DNA of 64,000 nt from Ambrosia x helenae (taxonomy: Eukaryota > Streptophyta > Magnoliopsida > Asterales > Asteraceae): the NCBI GenBank assembly GCA_030844895.1, contig CM061228.1, positions 58,684,718-58,748,717 of the forward strand, given 5' to 3'. Shown here piece by piece: positions 8,525 to 20,222 of this stretch. Every line of letters begins with the position of its first letter. The first letter of the stretch is position 1. Under the pieces are notes generated by a model. That model did no database searches. It was not told the DNA's origin and saw nothing but the letters and a program-made list of their open reading frames with translations. The position numbers were made by a program, and so were the translations under genes.

Positions 8525-11500
8525 TCATACGAAGCTGACCGGACGGTAATCGGACTCACGAAACGACAATTACGTTGAGATTCGTACACATGAAAAAACT
8601 CTAGTTTCAAAGGCTATAACATTGTATTGTGGAAGTTTAAGGAACCCGAATGGTGGAACGAGACGACCCTAAGATATCAGATCATTCGAAAGACTCAGAT
8701 AAATCATACGAAGCTAAGCGGACGGTAATCGGACTCACGAAACGAGAATTATGTAGAGATTCGTAAACAAGAAAAGACTCAACTTTAAAAGGCTATAACT
8801 ATCGTAATATGGGAGTTGACGGGCTCTGAATGTTGGAACAACAAGGCCCTAAGATGTCTGATCATTCAACAGACTCGGATAAATCATACGAAGCTGAGCG
8901 GACGGTAATCGGACTCACGAAATGAGAATTATGTAGAGATTCGTACACAAGAAAGGCTCGAGTTTAAAAGGCTATAACTATCTTTATATGGGAGTTTACG
9001 GGCTCTTAATGGTGGAACGAGATGGCCCTAGTATGTCTGATCATTCAACAGACTCGGATTAATCAAACGAAGCTGCCCGGGCGGTAATCGGACTCACGAA
9101 ACGACAATTACGTTGAGATTCGTACACATGAAAAGACTCTAGTTTCAAATGCTATAACTATCGTAATATGGGAGTTTACGGGCTCTGAATGGTGAACGAG
9201 AAGTCCCTAAGATGTCTGACCATTCAACAAACTTGGATAAATCATACGAAGCTGACCGGACGGTAGTCGGACTCACGAAACGACAATTACGTTGAGATTC
9301 GTACACATGAAAAGACTCTAGTTTCAAAGGCTATAACAATTGTATTGTGGAAGTTTAAGGGACCCGAATGGTGGAACGAGACGACCCTAAGATATCAGAT
9401 CATTCGAAAGACTCAGATAAATCATACGAAGCTGAGCGGACGGTAATCGGACTCACGAAACGAGAATTATGTAGAGATTCGTACACAAGAAAAGACTCAA
9501 CTTTAAAAGGCTATAACTATCGTAATATGGGAGTTGACGGGCTCTGAATGTTGGAACAAGAAGGCCCTAAGATGTCTGATCATTCAACAGACTCGGATAA
9601 ATCATACGAAGCTGACCGGACGGTAATCGGACTCACGAAACGACAATTACGTTGAGATTCGTACACATGAAAAGACTCTAGTTTCAAAGGCTATAACAAT
9701 TGTATTGTGGATGTTTAAGGGACCCGAATGGTGGAACGAGACGACCTTAAGATATCAGATCATTCGAAAGACTCTGATAAATCATACGAAGCTGAGCGGA
9801 CGGTAATCGGACTCACGAAACGAGAATTATGTAGAGATTCGTACACAAGAAAAGACTCAACTTTAAAAGGCTATAACTATCGTAATATGGGAGTTGACGG
9901 GCTCTGAATGTTGGAACAAGAAGGCCCTAAGATGTCTGATCATTTAACAGACTCGGATAAATCATACGAAGCTGACCGGACGGTAATCGGACTCACGAAA
10001 CGACAATTACGTTGAGATTCGTACACATGAAAAGACTCTAGTTTCAAAGGCTATAACAATTGTATTGTGGAAGTTTAAGGGACCCGAATGGTGGAACGAG
10101 ACGACCCTAAGATATCAGATCATTCGAAAGACTCAGATAAATCATACGAAGCTGAGCGGACGGTAATCGGACTCACGAAACGAGAATTATGTAGAGATTC
10201 GTACACAAGAAAAGACTCAACTTTAAAAGGCTATAACTATCGTAATATGGGAGTTGACGGGCTCTGAATGTTGGACAACAACAAGGCCCTAAGATGTCTG
10301 ATCATTCAACAGACTCGGATAAATCATACGAAGCTGACCGGACGGTAATCGGACTCACGAAACGACAATTACGTTGAGATTCGTACACATGAAAAGACTC
10401 TAGTTTCAAAGGCTATAACAATTGTATTGTGGATGTTTAAGGGACCCGAATGGTGGAACGAGACGACCTTAAGATATCAGATCATTCGAAAGACTCTGAT
10501 AAATCATACGAAGCTGAGCGGACGGTAATCGGACTCACGAAACGAGAATTATGTAGAGATTCGTACACAAGAAAAGACTCAACTTTAAAAGGCTATAACT
10601 ATCGTAATATGGGAGTTGACGGGCTCTGAATGTTGGAACAAGAAGGCCCTAAGATGTCTGATCATTTAACAGACTCGGATAAATCATACGAAGCTGACCG
10701 GACGGTAATCGGACTCACGAAACGACAATTACGTTGAGATTCGTACACATGAAAAGACTCTAGTTTCAAAGGCTATAACAATTGTATTGTGGAAGTTTAA
10801 GGGACCCGAATGGTGGAACGAGACGACCCTAAGATATCAGATCATTCGAAAGACTCAGATAAATCATACGAAGCTGAGCGGACGGTAATCGGACTCACGA
10901 AACGAGAATTATGTAGAGATTCGTACACAAGAAAAGACTCAACTTTAAAAGGCTATAACTATCGTAATATGGGAGTTGACGGGCTCTGAATGGTGGAACG
11001 AGAAGGCCCTAAGATGTCTGATCATTCAACAGACTCGGATAAATCATACGAAGCTGACCGGACGGTAATCGGACTCACGAAACGACAATTACGTTGAGAT
11101 TCGTACACATGAAAAGACTCTAGTTTCAAAGGCTATAACAATTGTATTGTGGAAGTTTAAGGGACCCGAATGGTGGAACGAGACGACCTTAAGATATCAG
11201 ATCATTCGAAAGACTCAGATAAATCATACGAAGCTGAGCGGACGGTAATCGGACTCACGAAACGAGAATTATGTAGAGATTCGTACACAAGAAAAGACTC
11301 AACTTTAAAAGGCTATAACTATCGTAATATGGGAGTTGACGGGCTCTGAATGTTGGAACCAGAAGGCCCTAAGATGTCTGATCATTTAACAGACTCGGAT
11401 AAATCATACGAAGCTGATTGGACGGTAATCGGACTCACGAAACGACAATTACGTTGAGATTCGTACACATGAAAAAACTCTAGTTTCAAAGGCTATAACA

Positions 11501-14500
11501 ATTGTATTGTGGAAGTTTAAGGAACCCGAATGGTGGAACGAGACGACCCTAAGATATAAGATCATTCGAAAGACTCAGATAAATCATACGAAGCTGAGCG
11601 GACGGTAATCGGACTCACGAAACGAGAATTATGTAGAGATCCGTACACAAGAAAGACTCAACTTTAAAAGGCTATAACTATCGTAATATGGGAGTTTACG
11701 GGCTCTGAATAGAGGAACGAGAAGGCCCTAAGATGTCTGATCATTCAACAGACTCGGATAAATCATACGAAGCTGAGCGGACGGTAATCGGACTCACGAA
11801 ATGAGAATTATGTAGAGATTCGTACACAAGAAAGCTCGAGTTTAAAAGGCTATAACTATCTTTATATGGGAGTTTACGGGCTCTTAATGGTGGAACGAGA
11901 TGGCCCTAGTATGTCTGATCATTCAACAGACTCGGATTAATCAAACGAAGCTGCCCGGACGGTAATCGGACTCACGAAACGACAATTACGTTGAGATTCG
12001 TACACATGAAAAGACTCTAGTTTCAAATGCTATAACTATCGTAATATGGGAGTTTACGGGCTCTGAATGGTGAACGAGAAGTCCCTAAGATGTCTGACCA
12101 TTCAACAAACTCGGATAAATCATACGAAGCTGACCGGACGGTAGTCGGACTCACGAAACGACAATTACGTTGAGATTCGTACACATGAAAAGACTCTAGT
12201 TTCAAAGGCTATAACAATTGTATTGTGGAAGTTTAAGGGACCCGAATGGTGGAACGAGACGACCCTAAGATATCAGATCATTCGAAAGACTCAGATAAAT
12301 CATACGAAGCTGAGCGGACGGTAATCGGACTCACGAAACGAGAATTATGTAGAGATTCGTACACAAGAAAAGACTCAACTTTAAAAGGCTATAACTATCG
12401 TAATATGGCAGTTGACGGGCTTGAATGTTGGAACAAGAAAGCCCTAAGATGTCTGATCATTCAACAGACTCGGATAAATCATACGAAGCTGACCGGACGG
12501 TAATCGGACTCACGAAACGACAATTACGTTGAGATTCGTACACATGAAAAAACTCTAGTTTCAAAGGCTATAACAATTGTATTGTGGAAGTTTAAGGAAC
12601 CCGAATGGTGGAACGAGACGACCTAAGATATAAGATCATTCGAAAGACTCAGATAAATCATACGAAGCTGAGCGGACGGTAATCGGACTCACGAAACGAG
12701 AATTATGTAGAGATTCGTACACAAGAAAAGACTCAACTTTAAAAGGCTATAACTATCGTAATATGGGAGTTGACGGGCTCTGAATGTTGGAACAAGAAGG
12801 CCCTAAGATGTCTGATCATTTAACAGACTCGGATAAATCATACGAAGCTGACCGGACGGTAATCGGACTCACGAAACGACAATTACGTTGAGATTCGTAC
12901 ACATGAAAAAACTCTAGTTTCAAAGGCTATAACAATTGTATTGTGGAAGTTTAAGGAACCCGAATGGTGGAACGAGACGACCCTAAGATATCAGATCATT
13001 CGAAAGACTCAGATAAATCATACGAAGCTAAGCGGACGGTAATCGGACTCACGAAACGAGAATTATGTAGAGATTCGTAAACAAGAAAAGACTCAACTTT
13101 AAAAGGCTATAACTATCGTAATATGGGAGTTGACGGGCTCTGAATGTTGGAACAACAAGGCCCTAAGATGTCTGATCATTCAACAGACTCGGATAAATCA
13201 TACGAAGCTGAGCGGACGGTAATCGGACTCACGAAATGAGAATTATGTAGAGATTCGTACACAAGAAAGGCTCGAGTTTAAAAGGCTATAACTATCTTTA
13301 TATGGGAGTTTACGGGCTCTTAATGGTGGAACGAGATGGCCCTAGTATGTCTGATCATTCAACAGACTCGGATTAATCAAACGAAGCTGCCCGGGCGGTA
13401 ATCGGACTCACGAAACGACAATTACGTTGAGATTCGTACACATGAAAAGACTCTAGTTTCAAATGCTATAACTATCGTAATATGGGAGTTTACGGGCTCT
13501 GAATGGTGAACGAGAAGTCCCTAAGATGTCTGACCATTCAACAAACTTGGATAAATCATACGAAGCTGACCGGACGGTAGTCGGACTCACGAAACGACAA
13601 TTACGTTGAGATTCGTACACATGAAAAGACTCTAGTTTCAAAGGCTATAACAATTGTATTGTGGAAGTTTAAGGGACCCGAATGGTGGAACGAGACGACC
13701 CTAAGATATCAGATCATTCGAAAGACTCAGATAAATCATACGAAGCTGAGCGGACGGTAATCGGACTCACGAAACGAGAATTATGTAGAGATTCGTACAC
13801 AAGAAAAGACTCAACTTTAAAAGGCTATAACTATCGTAATATGGGAGTTGACGGGCTCTGAATGTTGGAACAAGAAGGCCCTAAGATGTCTGATCATTCA
13901 ACAGACTCGGATAAATCATACGAAGCTGACCGGACGGTAATCGGACTCACGAAACGACAATTACGTTGAGATTCGTACACATGAAAAGACTCTAGTTTCA
14001 AAGGCTATAACAATTGTATTGTGGATGTTTAAGGGACCCGAATGGTGGAACGAGACGACCTTAAGATATCAGATCATTCGAAAGACTCTGATAAATCATA
14101 CGAAGCTGAGGGAACGGTAATCGGACTCACGAAACGAGAATTATGTAGAGATTCGTACACAAGAAAAGACTCAACTTTAAAAGGCTATAACTATCGTAAT
14201 ATGGGAGTTGACGGGCTCTGAATGTTGGAACAAGAAGGCCCTAAGATGTCTGATCATTTAACAGACTCGGATAAATCATACGAAGCTGACCGGACGGTAA
14301 TCGGACTCACGAAACGACAATTACGTTGAGATTCGTACACATGAAAAGACTCTAGTTTCAAAGGCTATAACAATTGTATTGTGGAAGTTTAAGGGACCCG
14401 AATGGTGGAAACGAGACGACCCTAAGATATCAGATCATTCGAAAGACTCAGATAAATCATACGAAGCTGAGCGGACGGTAATCGGACTCACGAAACGAGA

Positions 14501-16991
14501 ATTATGTAGAGATTCGTACACAAGAAAAGACTCAACTTTAAAAGGCTATAACTATCGTAATATGGGAGTTGACGGGCTCTGAATGGTGGAACGAGAAGGC
14601 CCTAAGATATCTGATCATTCAACAGACTCGGATAAATCATACGAAGCTGACCGGACGGTAATCGGACTCACGAAACGACAATTACGTTGAGATTCGTACA
14701 CATGAAAAGACTCTAGTTTCAAAGGCTATAACAATTGTATTGTGGAAGTTTAAGGGACCCGAATGGTGGAACGAGACGACCTTAAGATATCAGATCATTC
14801 GAAAGACTCAGATAAATCATACGAAGCTGAGCGGACGGTAATCGGACTCACGAAACGAGAATTATGTAGAGATTCGTACACAAGAAAAGACTCAACTTTA
14901 AAAGGCTATAACTATCGTAATATGGGAGTTGACGGGCTCTGAATGTTGGAACCAGAAGGCCCTAAGATGTCTGATCATTTAACAGACTCGGATAAATCAT
15001 ACGAAGCTGACCGGACGGTAATCGGACTCACGAAACGACAATTACGTTGAGATTCGTACACATGAAAAAACTCTAGTTTCAAAGGCTATAACAATTGTAT
15101 TGTGGAAGTTTAAGGAACCCGAATGGTGGAACGAGACGACGCTAAGATATCAGATCATTCGAAAGACTCAGATAAATCATACGAAGCTGAGCGGACGGTA
15201 ATCGGACTCACGAAATTAGAATTATTTAGAGATTCGTACACAAGAAAAGACTCAACTTTAAAAGGCTATAACTATCATAATATGGGAGTTGACGGGCTCT
15301 GAATGTTGGAACAAGAAGGCCCTAAGATGTCTGATCATTCAACAGACTCGGATAAATCATACGAAGCTGATTGGACGGTAATCGGACTCACGAAACGACA
15401 ATTACGTTGAGATTCGTACACATGAAAAAACTCTAGTTTCAAAGGCTATAACAATTGTATTGTGGAAGTTTAAGGAACCCGAATGGTGAACGAGACGACC
15501 CTAAGATATAAGATCATTCGAAAGACTCAGATAAATCATACGAAGCTGAGCGGACGGTAATCGGACTCACGAAACGAGAATTATGTAGAGATCCGTACAC
15601 AAGAAAAGACTCAACTTTAAAAGGCTATAACTATCGTAATATGGGAGTTTACGGGCTCTGAATAGAGGAACGAGAAGGCCCTAAGATGTCTGATCATTCA
15701 ACAGACTCGGATAAATCATACGAAGCTAACAGGACGGTAATCGGACTCACGAAACGACAATTACGTTGAGATTCGTACACATGAAAAGACTCTAGTTTCA
15801 AATGCTATAACTATCGTAATATGGGAGTTTACAGGCTCTGAATGGTGGAACGAGAAGGCCCGAAGATGTCTGACCATTCAACAAACTCGGATAAATCATA
15901 CGAAGCTGACCGGACGGTAGTCGGACTCACGAAACGACAATTACATTGAGATTCGTACACATGAAAAGACTCTAGTTTCAAAGGCTATAACCATTGTATT
16001 GTTGAAGTTTAAGGGACCCGAATGGTGGAACGAGACGACCCTAAGATATCAGATCATTCGAAAGACTCAGATATATCATACGAAGCTGAGCGGACGGTAA
16101 ATCGACTCACGAAACGAGAATTATGCAGAGATTCGTACACAAGAAAAGACTCAACCTTAAAAGGTTATAACTATCGTAATATGTGAGTTAACGGGCTCTG
16201 AATGGAGGAACGAGAAGGCCCAAAGATGTCTGATCATTCAACAGACTCGGATAAATCATAACGAAGCTGAGCGAACGGTAATCGGACTCGCGAAACGAGA
16301 ATTATGTAGAGATTCGTACACAAGAAAAGCTCGAGTTTAAAAGGCTATAACTATCATAATATGGGAAGTTTAACGGGCTCTTAATGGTGGAACGAGATGG
16401 CCCTAAGATGTCTGATCATTCTTTAGACTCGGATAAATCAAACGAAGCTGTCCGGACAGTAATCAGACTCACGAAACGACAATTACGTTGAGATTCGTAC
16501 ACATGAAAAGACTCTAGTTTCAAATGCTATGACTATCGTAATATGGGAGTTTACGGGCTCTGAATGGTGGAACAAGAAGGCCCGAAGATGTCTGACCATT
16601 CAACAAACTCGGATAAATCACACGAAGCTGACCGGACGGTAGTCGGACTCACGAAACGACAATTACGTTGAGATTCGTACACATGAAAAGACTCAGTTTC
16701 AAAGGCTATAACAATTGTATTGTGGAAGTTTAAGGGACCCGAATGGTGGAACGAGACGACCCTAAGATATCTGATCATTCGAAAGACTCAGATAAATCAT
16801 ACGAACTGAGCGGACGGTAATCGGACTTACGAAACGAGAATTATGTAGAGATTCGTACACAAGAAAAGACTCAACTTTAAAAGGCTATAACTATCGTAAT
16901 ATGGGAGTTTTACGGGCTTTGAATGGAGGACCGAGAAGGCCCTAAGATGTCTGATCATTCAACAGGCTCGGATTAAATCATACGAAGCTGA
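8525..16991 (+). repeat. 180-bp satellite array, left block (~47 monomers, dimeric 360-bp organisation)
   Basis: Monomers of 180 bp repeat head to tail (for example starts at 9421, 9601, 9781). Two subtypes alternate. One has ATCATACGAAGCTGAGCGG with AACGAGAATTATGTAGAG; the other has ATCATACGAAGCTGACCGG with AACGACAATTACGTTGAG. Together they form a 360-bp unit. Rarer variant monomers (AAACGAAGCTGCCCGG; TATCTTTATATGGG) recur near 8.98, 11.86 and 13.29 kb. A block beginning near 8.53 kb is repeated about 4.31 kb later (8707 matches 13021; 9145 matches 13459), so kilobase-scale duplication is layered on the dimer. The distal 15.7-17.0 kb is more diverged, with several indels. No gene is present; repeated ~60-codon frames are by-products of the monomer. 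Confidence 0.97.
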
Positions 16992-17171
16992 AGATAGCTA
17001 ATAGGGTTTTCTCTCTAGGGTTGGGCGATTTTGGCGATCTTAGGGTTTCTTCTTCGGTTTTTTCTCTGGTCTTCTTTCAACCCTCTCTTCTTCTTTGTTT
17101 AATCGTGTTTCACTGTTCCATCATCCACGACGGTGTTGGAATCTTCACAGTGCACGGTTTTTTCTTCTGTT
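16992..17171 (+). promoter_or_regulatory. LINE B 5' UTR / presumed internal promoter with telo-box motifs
   Basis: A CT-rich leader lies before the ORF1 ATG at 17172. TAGGGTTT (reverse of the plant telo-box AAACCCTA) occurs at 17002-17009 and 17041-17048, with a near copy at about 17017. LINE transcription normally starts at the first base of the element from an internal promoter. Telo-boxes plus pyrimidine patches are typical of highly expressed plant gene leaders. Promoter function is inferred. Confidence 0.5.
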
Positions 17172-20100
17172 ATGGATCCTATTTCTAGGGTTCCTGTTCC
17201 TGATCCGCCACCGGAGGCTTCTTCGAGGGTTTTACTGATTTGTTGACTGAGGAAGTAACTTTTACTGATACTGAGGTGGTTGATGCTGATTCTGAGGTTT
17301 CTATAGGTGATTCTGATGCTGCTGGAGTGGGGAAGAAGAAAGGTATGAAACAGGTTACTCTTACACGTATTATTTCTGGTAGATCTGATACTTTGATGTT
17401 TAGTGTGGATGTTGTGAGTTTTATGATTGCTGTTTTTGGGGATAATTGGAGGCATAGAGTTTTAAATGAACAACTTGAGTTGTTTAAGCTTGCGGCTATA
17501 GGTGAATTAGATCTGGTTAATTCGCTTGTTGATGCTGAAGTTGAGGGTAAGGATTTGCAATTTATTAAGAGGTTGAAGGGTCAGTATGGGCGTATATTAG
17601 AGGTTATTGCAAAGTTTTTGGGCAATAGGGGTTATGGTGAGTATTTGGTCAATCGTGCTGCTCGTAAGGATATTGTGATGAAAGAGGTGGGGAAGGGAGT
17701 TAAGTTTCCTCAACTTACTCCTGAAGTGAATGTGTTTGATAATTCTTTGGATGCTAGTGTCATGTTGTCTGATAAAAGGAAGAAAAGATCGGTAATGAAT
17801 GAAGGGGTCAGGGTTAAAGCATTGAAGTCTATGTGGGATGAAAATAACTTTGTGAAGATTAAAATTGATGATGGCAATTTGAAAGCTGAGGAAGTTTTGC
17901 CTGATGTGTTTTCTGCTAAAGACTTGGTTACTTCTGTGGGGGATACAGTGTCGAGTAATAATCCTATAAAATTTTTTGTTGGGAAGAAAACGGTTGATAC
18001 TAGTGGTAGCAAAGAGGGGGAGTTAAGGCTGCAGCTATCTGTTAATTCTCAGCAGTATGAGTATTGTCCTGGTAAGGGTAGTAGTGTGACTGTTGATGAT
18101 GAGGGTAGGATTGTTATTGGGGGTAGTAGTAAGTTGAAGATTGCTGAGAAATCTATGGGAGAGAAGGATGATAAGGGAAGTTCTGTGAAGGATACGAATA
18201 TTGAGAAGAAGACTATTGCAGTGGGTATTGTTAATGAGGCTGTGGGGATGGTATGCAAGGGGATGTTAAGATGATGGAAGACTGTGATCAGGGAAATGGG
18301 ATGGATATTCAAGAGGGTATTAAGAAGAGTGATATTAGGATAAGATTGCCTTGGAGGGGTATTCTGAAAACTCCTTCTATGAAGAAGCTGATTAAGAAGA
18401 AATCTGATGATATGGGCCCTATAAAGTTACCAAGGCTGATCTGGAGAAGGTTAGTAAATTGAAGCCTGCTCCAAAGTCTATTATGGATTCTGCTCTACCA
18501 GCTGGTGATGTTGTGTTCACAGCATTATCTAAGGAGGAATTCTGGGATTAATGTTAAGAAGAAAGAGGTATCTTTTGCTGATATTACAAGGGAGAAATCT
18601 AATGAAGTCCTGGTTACTAAGGTGCTTTTATTCCTCCCAAGGTGCTTGATACAGGGGAAGTGGTGGCTGTTATTAAACCTGAAAAGTTAAGGGAAGCTAG
18701 GGTGGCATATAGTACCTATCTCTATGGGTATAGTATTGGTCAGTTTTTATCTTTGGGAATGGTTAGATACCATTTGTCTAGAATGTGGAAGAAATTGGCT
18801 TATTAGAGGTTTCTTCTAATGGTAGTGGTATTTTCTTTTTCAAGTTCAAAACAGAGGAGGGTATGTTGGAGACTATTAATCAAGGCCCTTGGCTAATTAA
18901 TGATATTCCGTTGTGTATCAGAAAGTGGGAGTTGGTATAAATTTAGAAAGGGTGGAACCTTATTCCATTCCCATTTGGTAACCATTCCTAATATGCCAAT
19001 GGAATTATGGAATAGGGAAAGTATTTGTAGTATGATGAGCTGTGTTGGGGATCCTATTATGCTGGACAAGATTACTGCTTCTAGGTGTGATAAGAAGGAA
19101 GGGAGAGCAGGATTTGCAAGGGTATTGGTTGAGGTTAAAGCTGATAGGAATTTGCCAGATTATGTGAATGCCTACTATCCAGAAGATGCAGGGAAGGCTG
19201 CATATATTAATAAGGGTGAAAGTGGAATATCAAGTGAAGGTGAAGAAGTGTTCTGTGTGTAAAGTGTTTGGACATGACTATGAGGGATGTAAATCAAGAG
19301 TTTTATCTTCTGAAGAGCTGTCTAATAAAACTGAACTGTTGCTGAAAGAATTATATCAAGCTGCTTCTGCTGAGCACCCTGTTTCTGGGGTAAATAATGA
19401 TGAGTTTTCTTACAGTGGGTAGGAAGAATAGGGTGATTACTAATAAGGGTAATGTGGGGAATAAAGGAGGCAATGGGCAGAATGTTGGTAGTTTTAGAAA
19501 ACAAGGGGGGGTAATAATAGTAGGGGTTTTGGAAATGGTGGGCAGGGAAATTATGGCTCGGGTGGTAGAAATGGGTCAGGGATTAATATGCAGAAGAATC
19601 AGGGGGGTCTTAAGTGGGTTAACAAAAATGAGATTCCTAAGAAGGTGGACTTTAAGAAGATTGACTTGAAAAACACTTTTGAGGTTTTGAAAGAGGAGCT
19701 TGATGGTGGGAATAAATCTGACAAGAAGAATAAGGGAATAGTGGATGAGAATAATGATAAGTCTATTAAAGAAGGGTCTGTGGGGAGGAGTATCTTGGAG
19801 CAGAATTCTACTTTGAGTAGGAGAAGAATGGTTTTTTTGAGGGAGAATCTTCTGGGGTCAAGAATTCGTTTAATTCTGTGGAAGAAAATCTTGAGAAGGG
19901 GAATACGGGAAGGAATATTTCTATTGATTCTAAGGTTAATACTAAAACTGGTTACTTCAAAATGACTGATGATCAGTTTAATGAGGTTGCTCATTTTGTC
20001 CTTAATAAATCATGTCCTTCAAATGAGGTGTTAAGGAAATGGAATGTTGGGCAAGTTAAACTGTTTTTTGAGCAATGGGATAATCTTATGTTTGATAAAA

Positions 20101-20222
20101 TCAAAGAGGCTAGTGAGGTTTTGTCTGAAACTGATGAAACGGCAGTGTATATGAATTGTGATGCTAGTGTTGGTGAGGAATCCTCTGGTCTGGAGGAATC
20201 CTTAAAGAAAGATAGTTTATAA
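17172..20222 (+). pseudogene. LINE B ORF1 (DUF4283/CCHC protein), multiple frameshifts
   Basis: The ATG at 17172 fits the conserved TGTTATGG context shared with LINE C. The frame breaks within about 70 bp, and the long open part is 17240-18274. It matches LINE A ORF1 (FGDNWRHRVLNEQLELFKLA; DKRKKRSVMNEGV; a segment like LPWRGILKTPSMKKLIKKKS). Further pieces lie in shifting frames. DUF4283-like sequence covers about 18700-18940, the CCHC knuckle CSVCKVFGHDYEGC lies near 19252, and the C-terminal FKMTDDQFNEVAHFVL near 19960 leads to TAA 20220-20222. The stop overlaps the ORF2 ATG as TAATG. Most breaks are single-base losses. Compared with LINE A the Asn-rich tract is shorter. Confidence 0.85.

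Noticed and set aside
8525..8704. CENP-B-box-like motif around TTCGTATGATTTATCCG
   Set aside because: Spacing and the CGGG core of the box are not matched.
9145..9327. Recurring 60-codon frames beginning MKLESFHVYESQR in the satellite arrays
   Set aside because: They are by-products of the monomer sequence, appear on the antisense side of the array at repeat spacing, and lack any gene context.
12246..12503. Plus-strand 85-codon frame in the satellite
   Set aside because: Produced by a few local indels in the monomer; it simply spans about 1.4 monomers.
8525..16991. Regular repeats as a CRISPR array
   Set aside because: Units are 180 bp with no spacer/repeat distinction, in plant retroelement context.
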